Shown piece after piece: positions 27,033 to 35,222 of a stretch of 64,000 nt of DNA. Under the pieces are notes generated by a model. The model was not told where the DNA came from, searched no databases, and saw only the letters and a program-made list of their open reading frames with translations. The DNA is from Brevibacillus_H ginsengisoli (GTDB lineage Bacteria > Bacillota > Bacilli > Brevibacillales > Brevibacillaceae). The stretch covers positions 1 through 64,000 of the forward strand of contig NZ_JBNJQR010000012.1 in assembly GCF_050113715.1 (NCBI RefSeq), written 5' to 3'. Position numbers and translations under genes: made by a program. Position 1 is the first letter of the stretch; each line of letters opens with the position of its first letter.

Positions 27033-28526
27033 TTACATGAGAATGGGCTCGGGAAAGAATACTTGATCAATCTGTTCAACTGTTAACCCATGGGAGAGCC
27101 ACTTGCGGATTAAGCGTTCCGGCTTGTAACCGGTCCATCGATACTGTCCAATAACCTTGCCGTTCTCAATCCCCAGTGGTTCGTACAAGAAAATATCCTG
27201 CAGGTAAACTCGATTAGGAGTCACTTGCTTGACATTACACGTTCTCTTGATCAGCTCCTCATGGGATTCCCCAGTACCTACGACTTCTGTGATGGCCACT
27301 ACTTTGCGGCTGCCGTCTTCCTCAAAGCGTTTCACTTGCACAATCAAATCCAGCGCAGATCCGATCATTAGATTCCTCTCCTGTGAGTTGTACGACTCGT
27401 CTGCTTTTCCAAACAAAATCGGCAGGGTCGAATCAATTAACGCTCGAGGCGAATTGGCATGCGCTGTTGACCAGCTTCCTGGATGATCGGTGTTCATCGC
27501 CCATAAGATATCGACAATCTCTCCACCCCGCGTCTCGCCGACAATGATGATATCGGGTCGTTTGCGAAGCGAGAGCCGTACGCAATCCCGAATCGAAAAA
27601 CCGCCTTTTCCTTCGTGATTCATCGGTTTGGCCAAAAATCTCCGGACGTACGGATGAGCAAGCTGAAGCTCCAGTACATCCTCAATCGTAATGACACTTA
27701 GCCCCTCTGAAATAAATTGAGAAAGCAGATTCAACAAATGAGTTTTACCTGAACCAGTTCCTCCGCTGACCAGCCCGGATGCTCTCCCTAGCCCGATTGC
27801 CCAACGAAGGAATTGCAGCAACGGCTCGCAAATCGACCCCAACCGCAAATAATCGGCTTCCTTCAATAAGGAGCGATGTTTACGAATGGTTAAGGAATGG
27901 CCATCTGGCGTGATAATTCGGTGAGTTGCAGCAATACGAGATCCGTCCGGCAACTGTGTATGCAACTCCGCCTTCGTTTCATTAAATTCACGTCCCATCG
28001 TGGCGGCAATCTGCTCAATCGTATGAAGCAGCTGTTCTTCCGTTTGGAACAACGGATACGATAACTTTTCCAATCGTCCCGTACTTCGACGCTCCACGAC
28101 CACGAAATCATAGCGGTGTAACAAAATCTCTGTTATATCATCGTCCTCTAGCAAATGGTCAAGCGGTCCCCAGCCGGTCAATTCATGCAACAATCGGTTT
28201 ACTTCTGCTTCCGCTTGCAGGTTTGAGAGAACCGCATGGGTTTCCAGCAACAGCCTAAGGTCTTTTTTCACCTCTTCAATTAAGCCGACCTGATCTTTCT
28301 CCTCCCACAGCCTTCTTCCGTACTTCTCCACTATTTTGACTTTTATCTGTGAGGTCATCTCACTCGACACGTAACTAGCTTGCTCAACCTGATTGGTGGA
28401 GTGAGTGTCTGTTAGCCAATCCGCTGATTTATGTTGGGCTCGATCATTGGCGCTGAGCGATTGGCGCAAACCCAACGTGGAACTTGCTTCAGGTGTCCCA
28501 AGTAATGCCCTGCGACCATAATTCAA
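27033..28526 (-). CDS. tadA: TadA/CpaF pilus assembly ATPase
   Basis: 497 residues. Walker A GGTGSGKT (about 255-262), Walker B PDIIIVGETRGGEI and the His box GSWSTAHANSP. The N-terminal domain contains TGWGPLDHLLEDDDITEILL, standard for CpaF. The proposed start is TTG at 28526, overlapping the tadZ stop (TTGA) with GAGGTGG just upstream; a GTG 11 codons earlier is the alternative. Hexameric motor that drives Flp assembly. Confidence 0.94.
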   Translation of the reverse strand: MNYGRRALLGTPEASSTLGLRQSLSANDRAQHKSADWLTDTHSTNQVEQASYVSSEMTSQIKVKIVEKYGRRLWEEKDQVGLIEEVKKDLRLLLETHAVLSNLQAEAEVNRLLHELTGWGPLDHLLEDDDITEILLHRYDFVVVERRSTGRLEKLSYPLFQTEEQLLHTIEQIAATMGREFNETKAELHTQLPDGSRIAATHRIITPDGHSLTIRKHRSLLKEADYLRLGSICEPLLQFLRWAIGLGRASGLVSGGTGSGKTHLLNLLSQFISEGLSVITIEDVLELQLAHPYVRRFLAKPMNHEGKGGFSIRDCVRLSLRKRPDIIIVGETRGGEIVDILWAMNTDHPGSWSTAHANSPRALIDSTLPILFGKADESYNSQERNLMIGSALDLIVQVKRFEEDGSRKVVAITEVVGTGESHEELIKRTCNVKQVTPNRVYLQDIFLYEPLGIENGKVIGQYRWTGYKPERLIRKWLSHGLTVEQIDQVFFPEPILM

Positions 28527-29893
28527 TGAACTCCACCTCTCTTGAATGGTTTGACCCACTTGGAGAACCAGGAGGGTTGTTTGGACTTCACGTGTGTCTT
28601 CGAATCCTCTTCGCCTTGTAAAAGAAAGGATTGTCCCAGTGTGAACAAGGCATCTTTGGCTTGGGATTTTCCGGTCGATAGCATTAACGATTTTCCCGCG
28701 TTAATGGAGCGTTTCACCTCTTCGTCGTCGGGAATGGTAAACATTTTCTTACTGGGGTGCAGCTGGAAGTAAGCCCGAATCTCCTCTAAGGTGTACATTT
28801 CCTTTCGCTGCATGCGGTTAATGCAAATTTGAATGCGTTCCTCCGGGTAATTGGCTTCACGGAGCAGTTTTAACATGCGGTGAATATTTTCAATCGCATC
28901 CACGAGAGGATTGCCAACCATAATCACTTTTTCAGCAAAAAACAACGCTTGAATCGTCGCATCCGTCGTATCGGGGGCTGTGTCGAGCAGAACCACATCG
29001 TAGTCGCTTCGCTTTAACGTCTCCAGCATGACATAGAGATGGTAGTCTTTTATCTCGAAACTATCGCGAATCTCACGAGGCGAGGTTAGAATATGAAGCC
29101 CTGACTCCTCATGCAGAACAACGTGTTTTTGAATATCTTCGGGGTTAATCGTGGCGCGCATGCTATACTCCCGCCACTCTTCTTGGCCTACCAAATCAAT
29201 GGGGCGTCCATCTCGAGCCGCTAGCTTGTGCAACTGCTGGTTAATCTCCTGCGCCCAGGTGTGTATGTTGGGGATGCGCGGTAGATTCAAGGTAGTCGCG
29301 AATGTCCCCAAATCGAGATTGAGATCAACCGCAAGCACCTTGTACGGCCTGCCATTGACTTGTTGCTGTGTAAAGAACATGGCGAGCTCCCGTGACAAAA
29401 AGGTTTTCCCCACACCACCCTTGGGACCGTAGACCGTAATAAATTGCTTCGTTTTGGAGTGATGATCGGGAAGGTTGAGGGATGAAGCCTGCTGTTGAGT
29501 TGCTGATTGTGATTGGGTAGGATGTGGGAGAGTGCTCGCAAGCCATTCCAATTGATGAAGCTGGATTGGCTTTGGCAGAACCCAGACCCCCAAGCCTCTC
29601 AACAAAGGCTCCCAATTTAAATCAGAAGAAACACAGGCTGCCACGCAGGTAATATGCGGGTACTGGACCCGAATCTGTTGGCACATGGTGATCGTCTCCG
29701 CTCCAAGAGGTCCTTCGACCAAAATGAGATGAACATCAGCTGATTGGATTAAAGCGTACACCTCTTCCACTTTGGTCGCTTCATGAATGATTTCGAAATT
29801 AGGATTGGTTGCGAGATTCGTGTACAAGTCACGATTCATATGTGGATGAGCGTTCATGATAAGCAGTCGTTTACGAGCAATTCCGATGTTCAT
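28523..29893 (-). CDS. tadZ: TadZ/CpaE-like receiver-ParA protein
   Basis: 456 residues: a receiver-like N-terminal domain (about 10-125), a glutamine-rich linker, then a MinD/ParA ATPase with intact deviant Walker A KGGVGKT (about 158-164), VLAVDLNLDLGTFA and DVVLLDTAPDTTDA. In Tad systems it sets the polar location of the apparatus. ATG at 29893 has AGGAGG 7 bases upstream and overlaps the cpaB stop. Unlike the paralogue at 18782-19918, its P-loop is complete. Confidence 0.92.
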   Translation of the reverse strand: MNIGIARKRLLIMNAHPHMNRDLYTNLATNPNFEIIHEATKVEEVYALIQSADVHLILVEGPLGAETITMCQQIRVQYPHITCVAACVSSDLNWEPLLRGLGVWVLPKPIQLHQLEWLASTLPHPTQSQSATQQQASSLNLPDHHSKTKQFITVYGPKGGVGKTFLSRELAMFFTQQQVNGRPYKVLAVDLNLDLGTFATTLNLPRIPNIHTWAQEINQQLHKLAARDGRPIDLVGQEEWREYSMRATINPEDIQKHVVLHEESGLHILTSPREIRDSFEIKDYHLYVMLETLKRSDYDVVLLDTAPDTTDATIQALFFAEKVIMVGNPLVDAIENIHRMLKLLREANYPEERIQICINRMQRKEMYTLEEIRAYFQLHPSKKMFTIPDDEEVKRSINAGKSLMLSTGKSQAKDALFTLGQSFLLQGEEDSKTHVKSKQPSWFSKWVKPFKRGGVH

Positions 29894-30624
29894 TGTTCCA
29901 CCTCCTGTGAGCTCCAACGTTTCTTGGTCTTCATCAAGGCATTTGCGAAGGCTACATCTCCAATCCCGGGGAGGAGCGATTCATCGACGGAGGCTTTTCC
30001 CAATCGAATTTTGCCGTAGTGGAGAGCGTGCGTCAGAAGAACCGCTTGCTCCAAACGAAGTCCGATTGTCACGCCAACCAGCTTGGGGGTTTCCGATTGT
30101 GCCTCACGTTGTAACGACAGGATCGGCATCGAGCGTAAAAGAAGACCGGAGTGAGCTCCTTGATCATCCTCAAAGGACGCGTATACATGCACCCTATCCC
30201 CCACACTTAAATAAGGCGTGACCCCGATAATGTTATCAACTGGAATGCTCATCCCTGTCATGGATTTGTCCAAGTGGGAATTCAGCTCATCTTCCCCTTC
30301 CCGATTCAAGTCGTTCGTTAATAAAGGCACTCCCCCTATCAGTCTTCTGGTGGTCGTACTTCCGATGGCTTGTTCCCTTGCCGACCAGGCAATGAAGCCG
30401 CTGACGGGATTCCGATTGGTTTGCCAGACTTCCTGCGTTGTTATCGTTGCGGGCTCAACCACCTCTTCTGTAAGCTTGCTTCCCCCCTCTACAGTCACTC
30501 CTTCTTTTAGCTTGATATACGTAAACGTTGACGGCTTCCAAACCTGATAAGACCCCAACGCCACAGTCCCCGCCAACAGCAAGATACCAATGGCCCGAAC
30601 TGGATGAATAGCTGGCAGCTTCAT
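29890..30624 (-). CDS. CpaB/RcpC-like SAF-domain protein, first gene of the canonical Tad module
   Basis: 244 residues with an N-terminal membrane helix (AIGILLLAGTVALGSYQVW) and SAF-like features: GFIAWSAREQAIGSTTTRRL, SIPVDNIIGVTPYLSVGDRVHVYASF. ATG at 30624 with GGAGGG 7 bases upstream; a 25-residue longer reading would start inside the spacer and is rejected. About 60 bases separate it from the bioY terminator, so a promoter for the Tad operon should lie there, but none is clear. Confidence 0.85.
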   Translation of the reverse strand: MKLPAIHPVRAIGILLLAGTVALGSYQVWKPSTFTYIKLKEGVTVEGGSKLTEEVVEPATITTQEVWQTNRNPVSGFIAWSAREQAIGSTTTRRLIGGVPLLTNDLNREGEDELNSHLDKSMTGMSIPVDNIIGVTPYLSVGDRVHVYASFEDDQGAHSGLLLRSMPILSLQREAQSETPKLVGVTIGLRLEQAVLLTHALHYGKIRLGKASVDESLLPGIGDVAFANALMKTKKRWSSQEVEQ

Positions 30625-30686
30625 CTGGTGTCCCTCCATTCCTGATGAAACGTTTGTTGTTAGCATACGAAGAGGAAGTGGGACAA

Positions 30687-30728
30687 AAAAAGACTGCATC
30701 CCAATTGAATAAGGGAAGCAGTCTTTTT
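30687..30728 (-). terminator. bioY terminator (usable in both directions)
   Basis: 11-bp stem AAAAAGACTGC / GCAGTCTTTTT, extended by an inner TCCC/GGGA pairing, just past the bioY stop. It isolates bioY from the Tad operon. Confidence 0.9.
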
Positions 30729-30735
30729 GGCTTCG

Positions 30736-31272
30736 TTATGATTTCACTATTCTTTTCCGAACCTCTATACCTATATAGGAAGCTAAAGCAGCTTTCACTA
30801 CACCAACGAGTAAGAATGGATAAACACCAAATGCCATCGCCTTATCCCATGGGATACCAAGGACATATTTTAATTGAACCACTCCAAATAACAGAGTGAC
30901 CAGCATACCTATCACATTTGCCACTAATGCGATTGTAAAAGAAGCGCGAGTTTTCTCAATAATAAAGCCAATAATATAAGCAGCAAAGATAAACCCAATT
31001 ATGTATCCGCCAGATTTCCCTACGATGATCGAAAACCCTCCACTAGCTTCTGTGAAAACAGGCAGTCCGATTGCCCCTAGTAAAAGATAAAGAAACATAG
31101 AAAGAGCCCCATATCGGCTTCCTAAAATCGTACCAGTCAAGCCCACCGCTAAGGTTTGTCCAGTGATCGGAATGAACGGCAATGGAATGACCATTTGAGC
31201 CAATATTCCTGTAATGACGGCAAACATTGCGGATAAAATAGACATCTTTAATCTCTGACTTGTATTACTCAT
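30736..31272 (-). CDS. bioY: biotin transporter substrate-binding subunit BioY
   Basis: Integral membrane S-component of a biotin ECF transporter. 178 residues with about six membrane helices; motifs AQMVIPLPFIPITGQTLAV (about 24-42), LTGTILGSRYGALS and GKSGGYIIGF are typical of BioY. ATG at 31272 with GGAGGG 9 bases upstream. No bioM/bioN genes are adjacent, so it would share the energising module with other S-components. Controlled by BirA through the operator just upstream. Confidence 0.93.
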   Translation of the reverse strand: MSNTSQRLKMSILSAMFAVITGILAQMVIPLPFIPITGQTLAVGLTGTILGSRYGALSMFLYLLLGAIGLPVFTEASGGFSIIVGKSGGYIIGFIFAAYIIGFIIEKTRASFTIALVANVIGMLVTLLFGVVQLKYVLGIPWDKAMAFGVYPFLLVGVVKAALASYIGIEVRKRIVKS

Positions 31273-31292
31273 GAAATACTTCCCTCCATAAA

Positions 31293-31321
31293 TGTTAACC
31301 AATTATATAAATGCGTTAACA
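31293..31321 (-). promoter_or_regulatory. BirA operator
   Basis: Inverted repeat TGTTAAC - 15 bases - GTTAACA, the classic Gram-positive BirA binding arrangement. It covers the expected transcription start of bioY, so biotinyl-AMP-loaded BirA would block transcription. Confidence 0.9.
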
Positions 31322-31323
31322 CA

Positions 31324-31352
31324 ATTATATTCAACACCTCTCCTAAAGTAAA
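31324..31352 (-). promoter_or_regulatory. bioY promoter
   Basis: Minus strand -35 TTTACT (31352-31347), spacer 17, -10 TATAAT (31329-31324), directly upstream of the BirA operator. Confidence 0.8.
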
Positions 31353-31468
31353 TATTTTGAGTGTTTAGTTTTAAGTCACGAGAGCTTCATTTACAATTAT
31401 TTTCTATTCCTGTATAAATGTAGTATGTATTTACGGTGTGCGACTCCATCTTGAAGGAAGTATAAACC

Positions 31469-32224
31469 ATGCGATTTAACAAAAAAGAAAAGTGGATGGC
31501 CTTTACCTTGCTGGCTGTCCCGCTGGCTTTGACCATCACCTTGATGTTTCCACATTACGAGAAGTTTATAGCTCCTGGGCATATTGTGAAGATCGAAGAA
31601 TTGGGAATTAAAGGCCACGTGTACATGACCTATGTGGAGGGTGGAGTGGCGAGAAACTACCTCGAAAAGCTTCTAATAACCTTTCACTATGATCGCGAAC
31701 AGGTTAGCTTTGAGCCAGCTTCTCGAGACGAGTCAAGCAATAACGAAGAGTTACAGAATGAAGAGGAGATTTCCAAGGAAACGGTGGTTACCAATGCGCT
31801 ACAAGTTTCCGGTTATTCGGTAGATTCATCTCAATCAGTCAACTCCAAGTATGCGAGCATTATGGAGAAGTCTGCTCAATATGTCGGAAATTCTTTTGGC
31901 TTGATGGCCGGAATCGGATTGGTGGAAGAGGAGAGCCTTGAGGATTTTTCTCGAGGTGGCAAATATACCATCGCGGGCACAGGCACACTGGAACAAGACG
32001 GTACCGTCGGGTCGGTGGGAGGTATTCGGGAAAAGGTAGAGACCGCGGCACAAAGTGGAGTTGATTATTTTTTCGTTCCAAAAGACAAGGGGAGTTTTCC
32101 CTTTGGGGTAGTAAGCAATCAGGAAGAAGCCGAGCAATATGCGAAGGAGCACAGTCTCCATTTGCAGATCATACCAGTCGAGACACTGGAAGAAGCCTTG
32201 TCCTTTCTGAAAAACTTGCCATGA
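31469..32224 (+). CDS. membrane-anchored Lon-like (S16) protease domain protein
   Basis: 251 residues: N-terminal membrane helix (about 9-28), a linker region, then a Lon-type domain at about 125-250. The Ser/Lys dyad seems present: Ser142 in GNSFGLMAGIGLVE (Lon has a PSAG motif here) and Lys189 in VGSVGGIREKVETAA, followed by FFVPKD. B. subtilis YlbL has a similar layout but contains a PDZ domain; this protein is shorter and shows none. AAGGA lies about 10 bases before the ATG. The catalytic domain faces outside if the N-terminus is inside. Confidence 0.82.
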   Translation: MRFNKKEKWMAFTLLAVPLALTITLMFPHYEKFIAPGHIVKIEELGIKGHVYMTYVEGGVARNYLEKLLITFHYDREQVSFEPASRDESSNNEELQNEEEISKETVVTNALQVSGYSVDSSQSVNSKYASIMEKSAQYVGNSFGLMAGIGLVEEESLEDFSRGGKYTIAGTGTLEQDGTVGSVGGIREKVETAAQSGVDYFFVPKDKGSFPFGVVSNQEEAEQYAKEHSLHLQIIPVETLEEALSFLKNLP

Positions 32225-32249
32225 GCAAAAAGGAGATGCAAGTAGATTA

Positions 32250-32861
32250 ATGGAAACAAAGTCCGAACGAATTGGAAAATTTCTATTTTTATTATTGATT
32301 GTAGGCGCAATTTGTTCTTGTTTAAGCCTCATCGGCAGTGTCATCGCGGTGTGGGATGAACTCTTTTATTTTGATTATGTAGGATGGATAGACGCATCTT
32401 TGGGGGTGTTCAACTTTGTGCTTGGTTGGTTGACGGTTATCCTTTTTCTGTTCTGGATTTATCATGTTCACAAGGATTTTCGCCAAATCGCTTGGAACTA
32501 TCCCGTTACCCCAGGGGATGCTTTAGCCCGCATCATCGTTCCCCTCTATAATCTTATAGGGTTATGGACCGTTTACTCGGACATGGCAAAATTCCTGACC
32601 AAAATGGATGACAAAACAAAGATGTACGGAAAACGCCTCCTAAACCTCATCCCGTTCTATTACATCGGACAGATGATCTATCGGTACTTGAACCAAATGC
32701 TGTTAAGAGACGACAATCCTTCAAACAGTTTAATCATGTGGGCGCTAGTTCTCGAAATTTTGGTTTCTCTGATGTATATCTGTATGTTTGTCCTTATCAC
32801 AGGCGGGTTAAAAGCGGTTCAAGAGCATAAGTTGAGTGAGCAAGCAGCAACGGAAGGTTGA
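32250..32861 (+). CDS. multi-pass membrane protein, DUF4328-like
   Basis: 203 residues with about four to five membrane helices (near 8-30, 48-70, 95-110, 128-145, 160-183). The stretch VTPGDALARIIVPLYNLIGLWTVY (about 85-108, here split as TPGDALARIIVPLYN and LIGLWTVY) resembles the W..P-x-Y-N-L core of DUF4328 proteins. AAGGAG lies 14 bases upstream of the ATG. It follows the Lon-like gene by 25 bases and may share its transcript. Function unknown. Confidence 0.7.
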   Translation: METKSERIGKFLFLLLIVGAICSCLSLIGSVIAVWDELFYFDYVGWIDASLGVFNFVLGWLTVILFLFWIYHVHKDFRQIAWNYPVTPGDALARIIVPLYNLIGLWTVYSDMAKFLTKMDDKTKMYGKRLLNLIPFYYIGQMIYRYLNQMLLRDDNPSNSLIMWALVLEILVSLMYICMFVLITGGLKAVQEHKLSEQAATEG

Positions 32862-32952
32862 TTTCTTCCAGTGGAAAAACCAACCGCAATTGACAACATT
32901 ATTACGTTTATTCCCAATATATTATCTGTTATCCTTTTTGTCATGACCGAAA

Positions 32953-33090
32953 CTACTTAAAAATCGAGTAGTGCGGGGGAAAGAATTTTTGCAGATTTGG
33001 CCGATAGACCGATCTGCTAGGGGTGAATCGCTCACGCAGCGTAGGTTTGTATCCTCAATCCGAATCCGACACCTAACCTCGTAGGTAACA
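32953..33090 (+). ncRNA. c-di-AMP riboswitch (ydaO/yuaA type)
   Basis: The leader before the LysM-CAP gene carries the conserved blocks of this class in order: GTGCGGGGGAAAG, GGGGTGAATCG, GCGTAGG, and the diagnostic CCGAATCCGACA - CCTAACCTCGTAGG block. A P0-like hairpin (CTACT ... AGTAG) starts near 32953. The ribosome site AGGAG lies about 5 bases past the last block. In B. subtilis this RNA is an OFF switch for cell-wall hydrolase and transporter genes when c-di-AMP is high. A TTGACA at 32890 may belong to the promoter, but no -10 is well spaced. Confidence 0.93.
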
Positions 33091-33109
33091 AAAAGGAGTG
33101 AGTAGAACC

Positions 33110-33808
33110 ATGAAAAAGCGTTTTTCCAGAAAACCTCTCATGGCCATTGCATTAGGTTTGGCGTTGTCAAGCATCACGACGTCCGCATTCGCCGCTACTT
33201 ATCAGGTGAAACCTAACGACACATTATCGAATATTGCCCAGAATCAAGGCGTCCCGTTCTATCAATTGCTTTGGGCAAATCCGCAGATCTGCAATCCCGA
33301 CCTGATCTTCGCGGGGATGACTCTTAATGTACCACAGCAATCGAATAGCCAGCCAGTTAACAATACAGTAGTCAGCCAGCCACAAACAAACCAACAGCCT
33401 GTACAACAGCCTGTACAGCAAACACCAGAAGTTGGAACCTATGCTCAACAAGTGTTTACTATCGTGAATCAGGAGCGTGCCAAAGCTGGTCTGAAGCCAC
33501 TGCAGCTTGACAGCACTCTCTCTAAAGTGGCCAATGATAAAGCGGTTGATATGTCAACGAACCATTATTTCGATCACAACAGCCCCACCTATGGTAGTCC
33601 TTTTGACATGATGAAGCAGTATGGCATTTCCTCTAGTTATGCTGGTGAAAATATCGCCATGGGTCAACAAAGCGCCCAACAGGTAATGAATGATTGGATG
33701 AACAGTCAAGGACATCGGGAAAATATCTTAAACCCCAACTTTGATACCATTGGAATTGGCTATTACAATGGCTATTGGGTGCAGGAGTTTACCGGAAAAG
33801 TTAACTAG
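33110..33808 (+). CDS. secreted LysM - CAP (SCP/PR1) domain protein, YkwD-like
   Basis: 232 residues: signal peptide (about 1-29, ending ITTSAFA), LysM at about 31-76 (TYQVKPNDTLSNIAQNQGV), a glutamine/proline linker with a VQQP repeat, and a CAP domain at about 112-230 with VNQERAKAGLKPLQLDS, HYFDHNSP and AGENIAMGQ, QGHRENILN. ATG at 33110 has AGGAG 11 bases upstream. The LysM would hold it in peptidoglycan. It is controlled by the riboswitch in its leader. Confidence 0.93.
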   Translation: MKKRFSRKPLMAIALGLALSSITTSAFAATYQVKPNDTLSNIAQNQGVPFYQLLWANPQICNPDLIFAGMTLNVPQQSNSQPVNNTVVSQPQTNQQPVQQPVQQTPEVGTYAQQVFTIVNQERAKAGLKPLQLDSTLSKVANDKAVDMSTNHYFDHNSPTYGSPFDMMKQYGISSSYAGENIAMGQQSAQQVMNDWMNSQGHRENILNPNFDTIGIGYYNGYWVQEFTGKVN

Positions 33809-33812
33809 AATT

Positions 33813-33863
33813 AAAGAGGTAATTCAGGAACAAAAGCAACTGTTTCTGAATTACCTCTTTTAC
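33813..33863 (+). terminator. bidirectional terminator between the CAP protein and the glycosyltransferase
   Basis: Perfect 15-bp stem AAAGAGGTAATTCAG / CTGAATTACCTCTTT with an 18-base loop, T-rich on both sides. It ends the plus-strand LysM-CAP gene and the minus-strand glycosyltransferase gene. Confidence 0.92.
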
Positions 33864-33864
33864 T

Positions 33865-35115
33865 TTACTCTCGATTCTTGTTAGTGGATTCATTTATTCT
33901 ATCGACTTGTTGCCGGTCATTTAGCACATCAACGCTGCCGAGTATCTCATCAACAGCTTGATGATACCCACCTGATTTCCGAAAGGATTCCCCAATATTT
34001 GCAGCAGCTTTCTTGAAAGATGAAAGGTTTAACACATGATCTACGGCTTCACGCAGTTGATTTGCGGTCAAGCTTTGCATTTGTAATTGAATGCCTGCTC
34101 CAATATTAGCGACTTGCCCCGCAATTATCGGCTGATCCGCGCTTTGTGGAAGTACAATCAGCGGAACCCCGTAATAGAGGCCTTCACTGGTACTGTTCAT
34201 TCCACCATGTGTAATAAATAATCTAGTATGTTGCAGTACGTCAGTTTGTGGAACATAATTTTTTACGATGAAGTTTTTAGGGATTTCCCCCAAATCAGAA
34301 ATTTGGGTTTTATTCCCAATAGACATGACAATCGTATGATCAGTGTTCTCAAACGCCTCAAAACAAAGCTTATAGAAATCGATTGCTTGGTTAAGGACTG
34401 TCCCCAGTGAAATGTAAATTAGTTTTTTTCCCTTGATCGTAGTAAAGTCGAAGTTTTCTTGAGTGAATCGTGAAGTGATGGATGGACCTACAAATTTATA
34501 CGTTTGGTCGAATGCTTCTCCATCAGGTTGGAACTCCCTTGTTGTATAAACGATTGTAAGTGGTGCAGGATTACAAAACACTTCGTAAGGAGAACGGATC
34601 TCCACACCATATTTTTCCTTGACCATTTTCGTCAGCCTTTGAAATTCATCTTCTATTGGTTTAACTATTTCTGTAGGAATTTTTTTAGAAAGCTGTTCCA
34701 ACATTTTATCGAAAGATTCTTTTGTCTGCGCAAAAGAAGTACAAGAGTTGATTGCGGGAAGCTTAAGAATTTGAGCAAGTAAATGTCCACAACCAAACAT
34801 GGAATCATGGATGATGTAATCAAAATGCTCATCTTTGATCTGTTCAAGAACGCTTGGTATGACGATATCTGCCGTAAGCAAAAGACCGTTGATTCTCTCA
34901 AGTAAATAATTTCTTCCACCTGAGATAAAGGCTTTTATAAATTTTTGATCGTCAAATGTTCGTACTGAAGCACCCGTCTTCTCAATACGCTCCCGAAAAG
35001 CTTCTATCGAAAAGTACACGACCTCTTCCCCACGCGAAATGAGTTCTTGCACAACTCCAATAGTTGGATTGATATGTCCCTCGGATCCACCGTTAATAAA
35101 TAAAACACGCGCCAT
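33865..35115 (-). CDS. macrolide-type UDP-glycosyltransferase (MGT, GT1)
   Basis: 416 residues. N-terminal acceptor half starts ARVLFINGGSEGHINPTIG; C-terminal donor half has KKLIYISLGTVL, VPQTDVLQHTRLFITHGGMN and GVPLIVLPQSADQP, the GT1 nucleotide-sugar signature. This is the family of B. subtilis YjiC and Streptomyces OleD, which glycosylate macrolides, flavonoids or other small hydroxyl compounds. Substrate here is unknown. ATG at 35115 with GGAG 8 bases upstream. A stand-alone gene, possibly for self-protection or detoxification. Confidence 0.88.
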   Translation of the reverse strand: MARVLFINGGSEGHINPTIGVVQELISRGEEVVYFSIEAFRERIEKTGASVRTFDDQKFIKAFISGGRNYLLERINGLLLTADIVIPSVLEQIKDEHFDYIIHDSMFGCGHLLAQILKLPAINSCTSFAQTKESFDKMLEQLSKKIPTEIVKPIEDEFQRLTKMVKEKYGVEIRSPYEVFCNPAPLTIVYTTREFQPDGEAFDQTYKFVGPSITSRFTQENFDFTTIKGKKLIYISLGTVLNQAIDFYKLCFEAFENTDHTIVMSIGNKTQISDLGEIPKNFIVKNYVPQTDVLQHTRLFITHGGMNSTSEGLYYGVPLIVLPQSADQPIIAGQVANIGAGIQLQMQSLTANQLREAVDHVLNLSSFKKAAANIGESFRKSGGYHQAVDEILGSVDVLNDRQQVDRINESTNKNRE

Positions 35116-35222
35116 TTCTACCACTCCTTAAGCTTACTGTTCACTAAATTGGGTAAAGTAAGGGGCACTGTCTCATCGCTCGAATCACATAATGGAATCA
35201 AGTTTATTATAGTTCAAAACGT

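Noticed and set aside
32890..32923. TTGACA with TATATT as a promoter for the riboswitch-LysM gene
   Set aside because: The spacing is 22 bases, too long for sigma A. The promoter remains unassigned.
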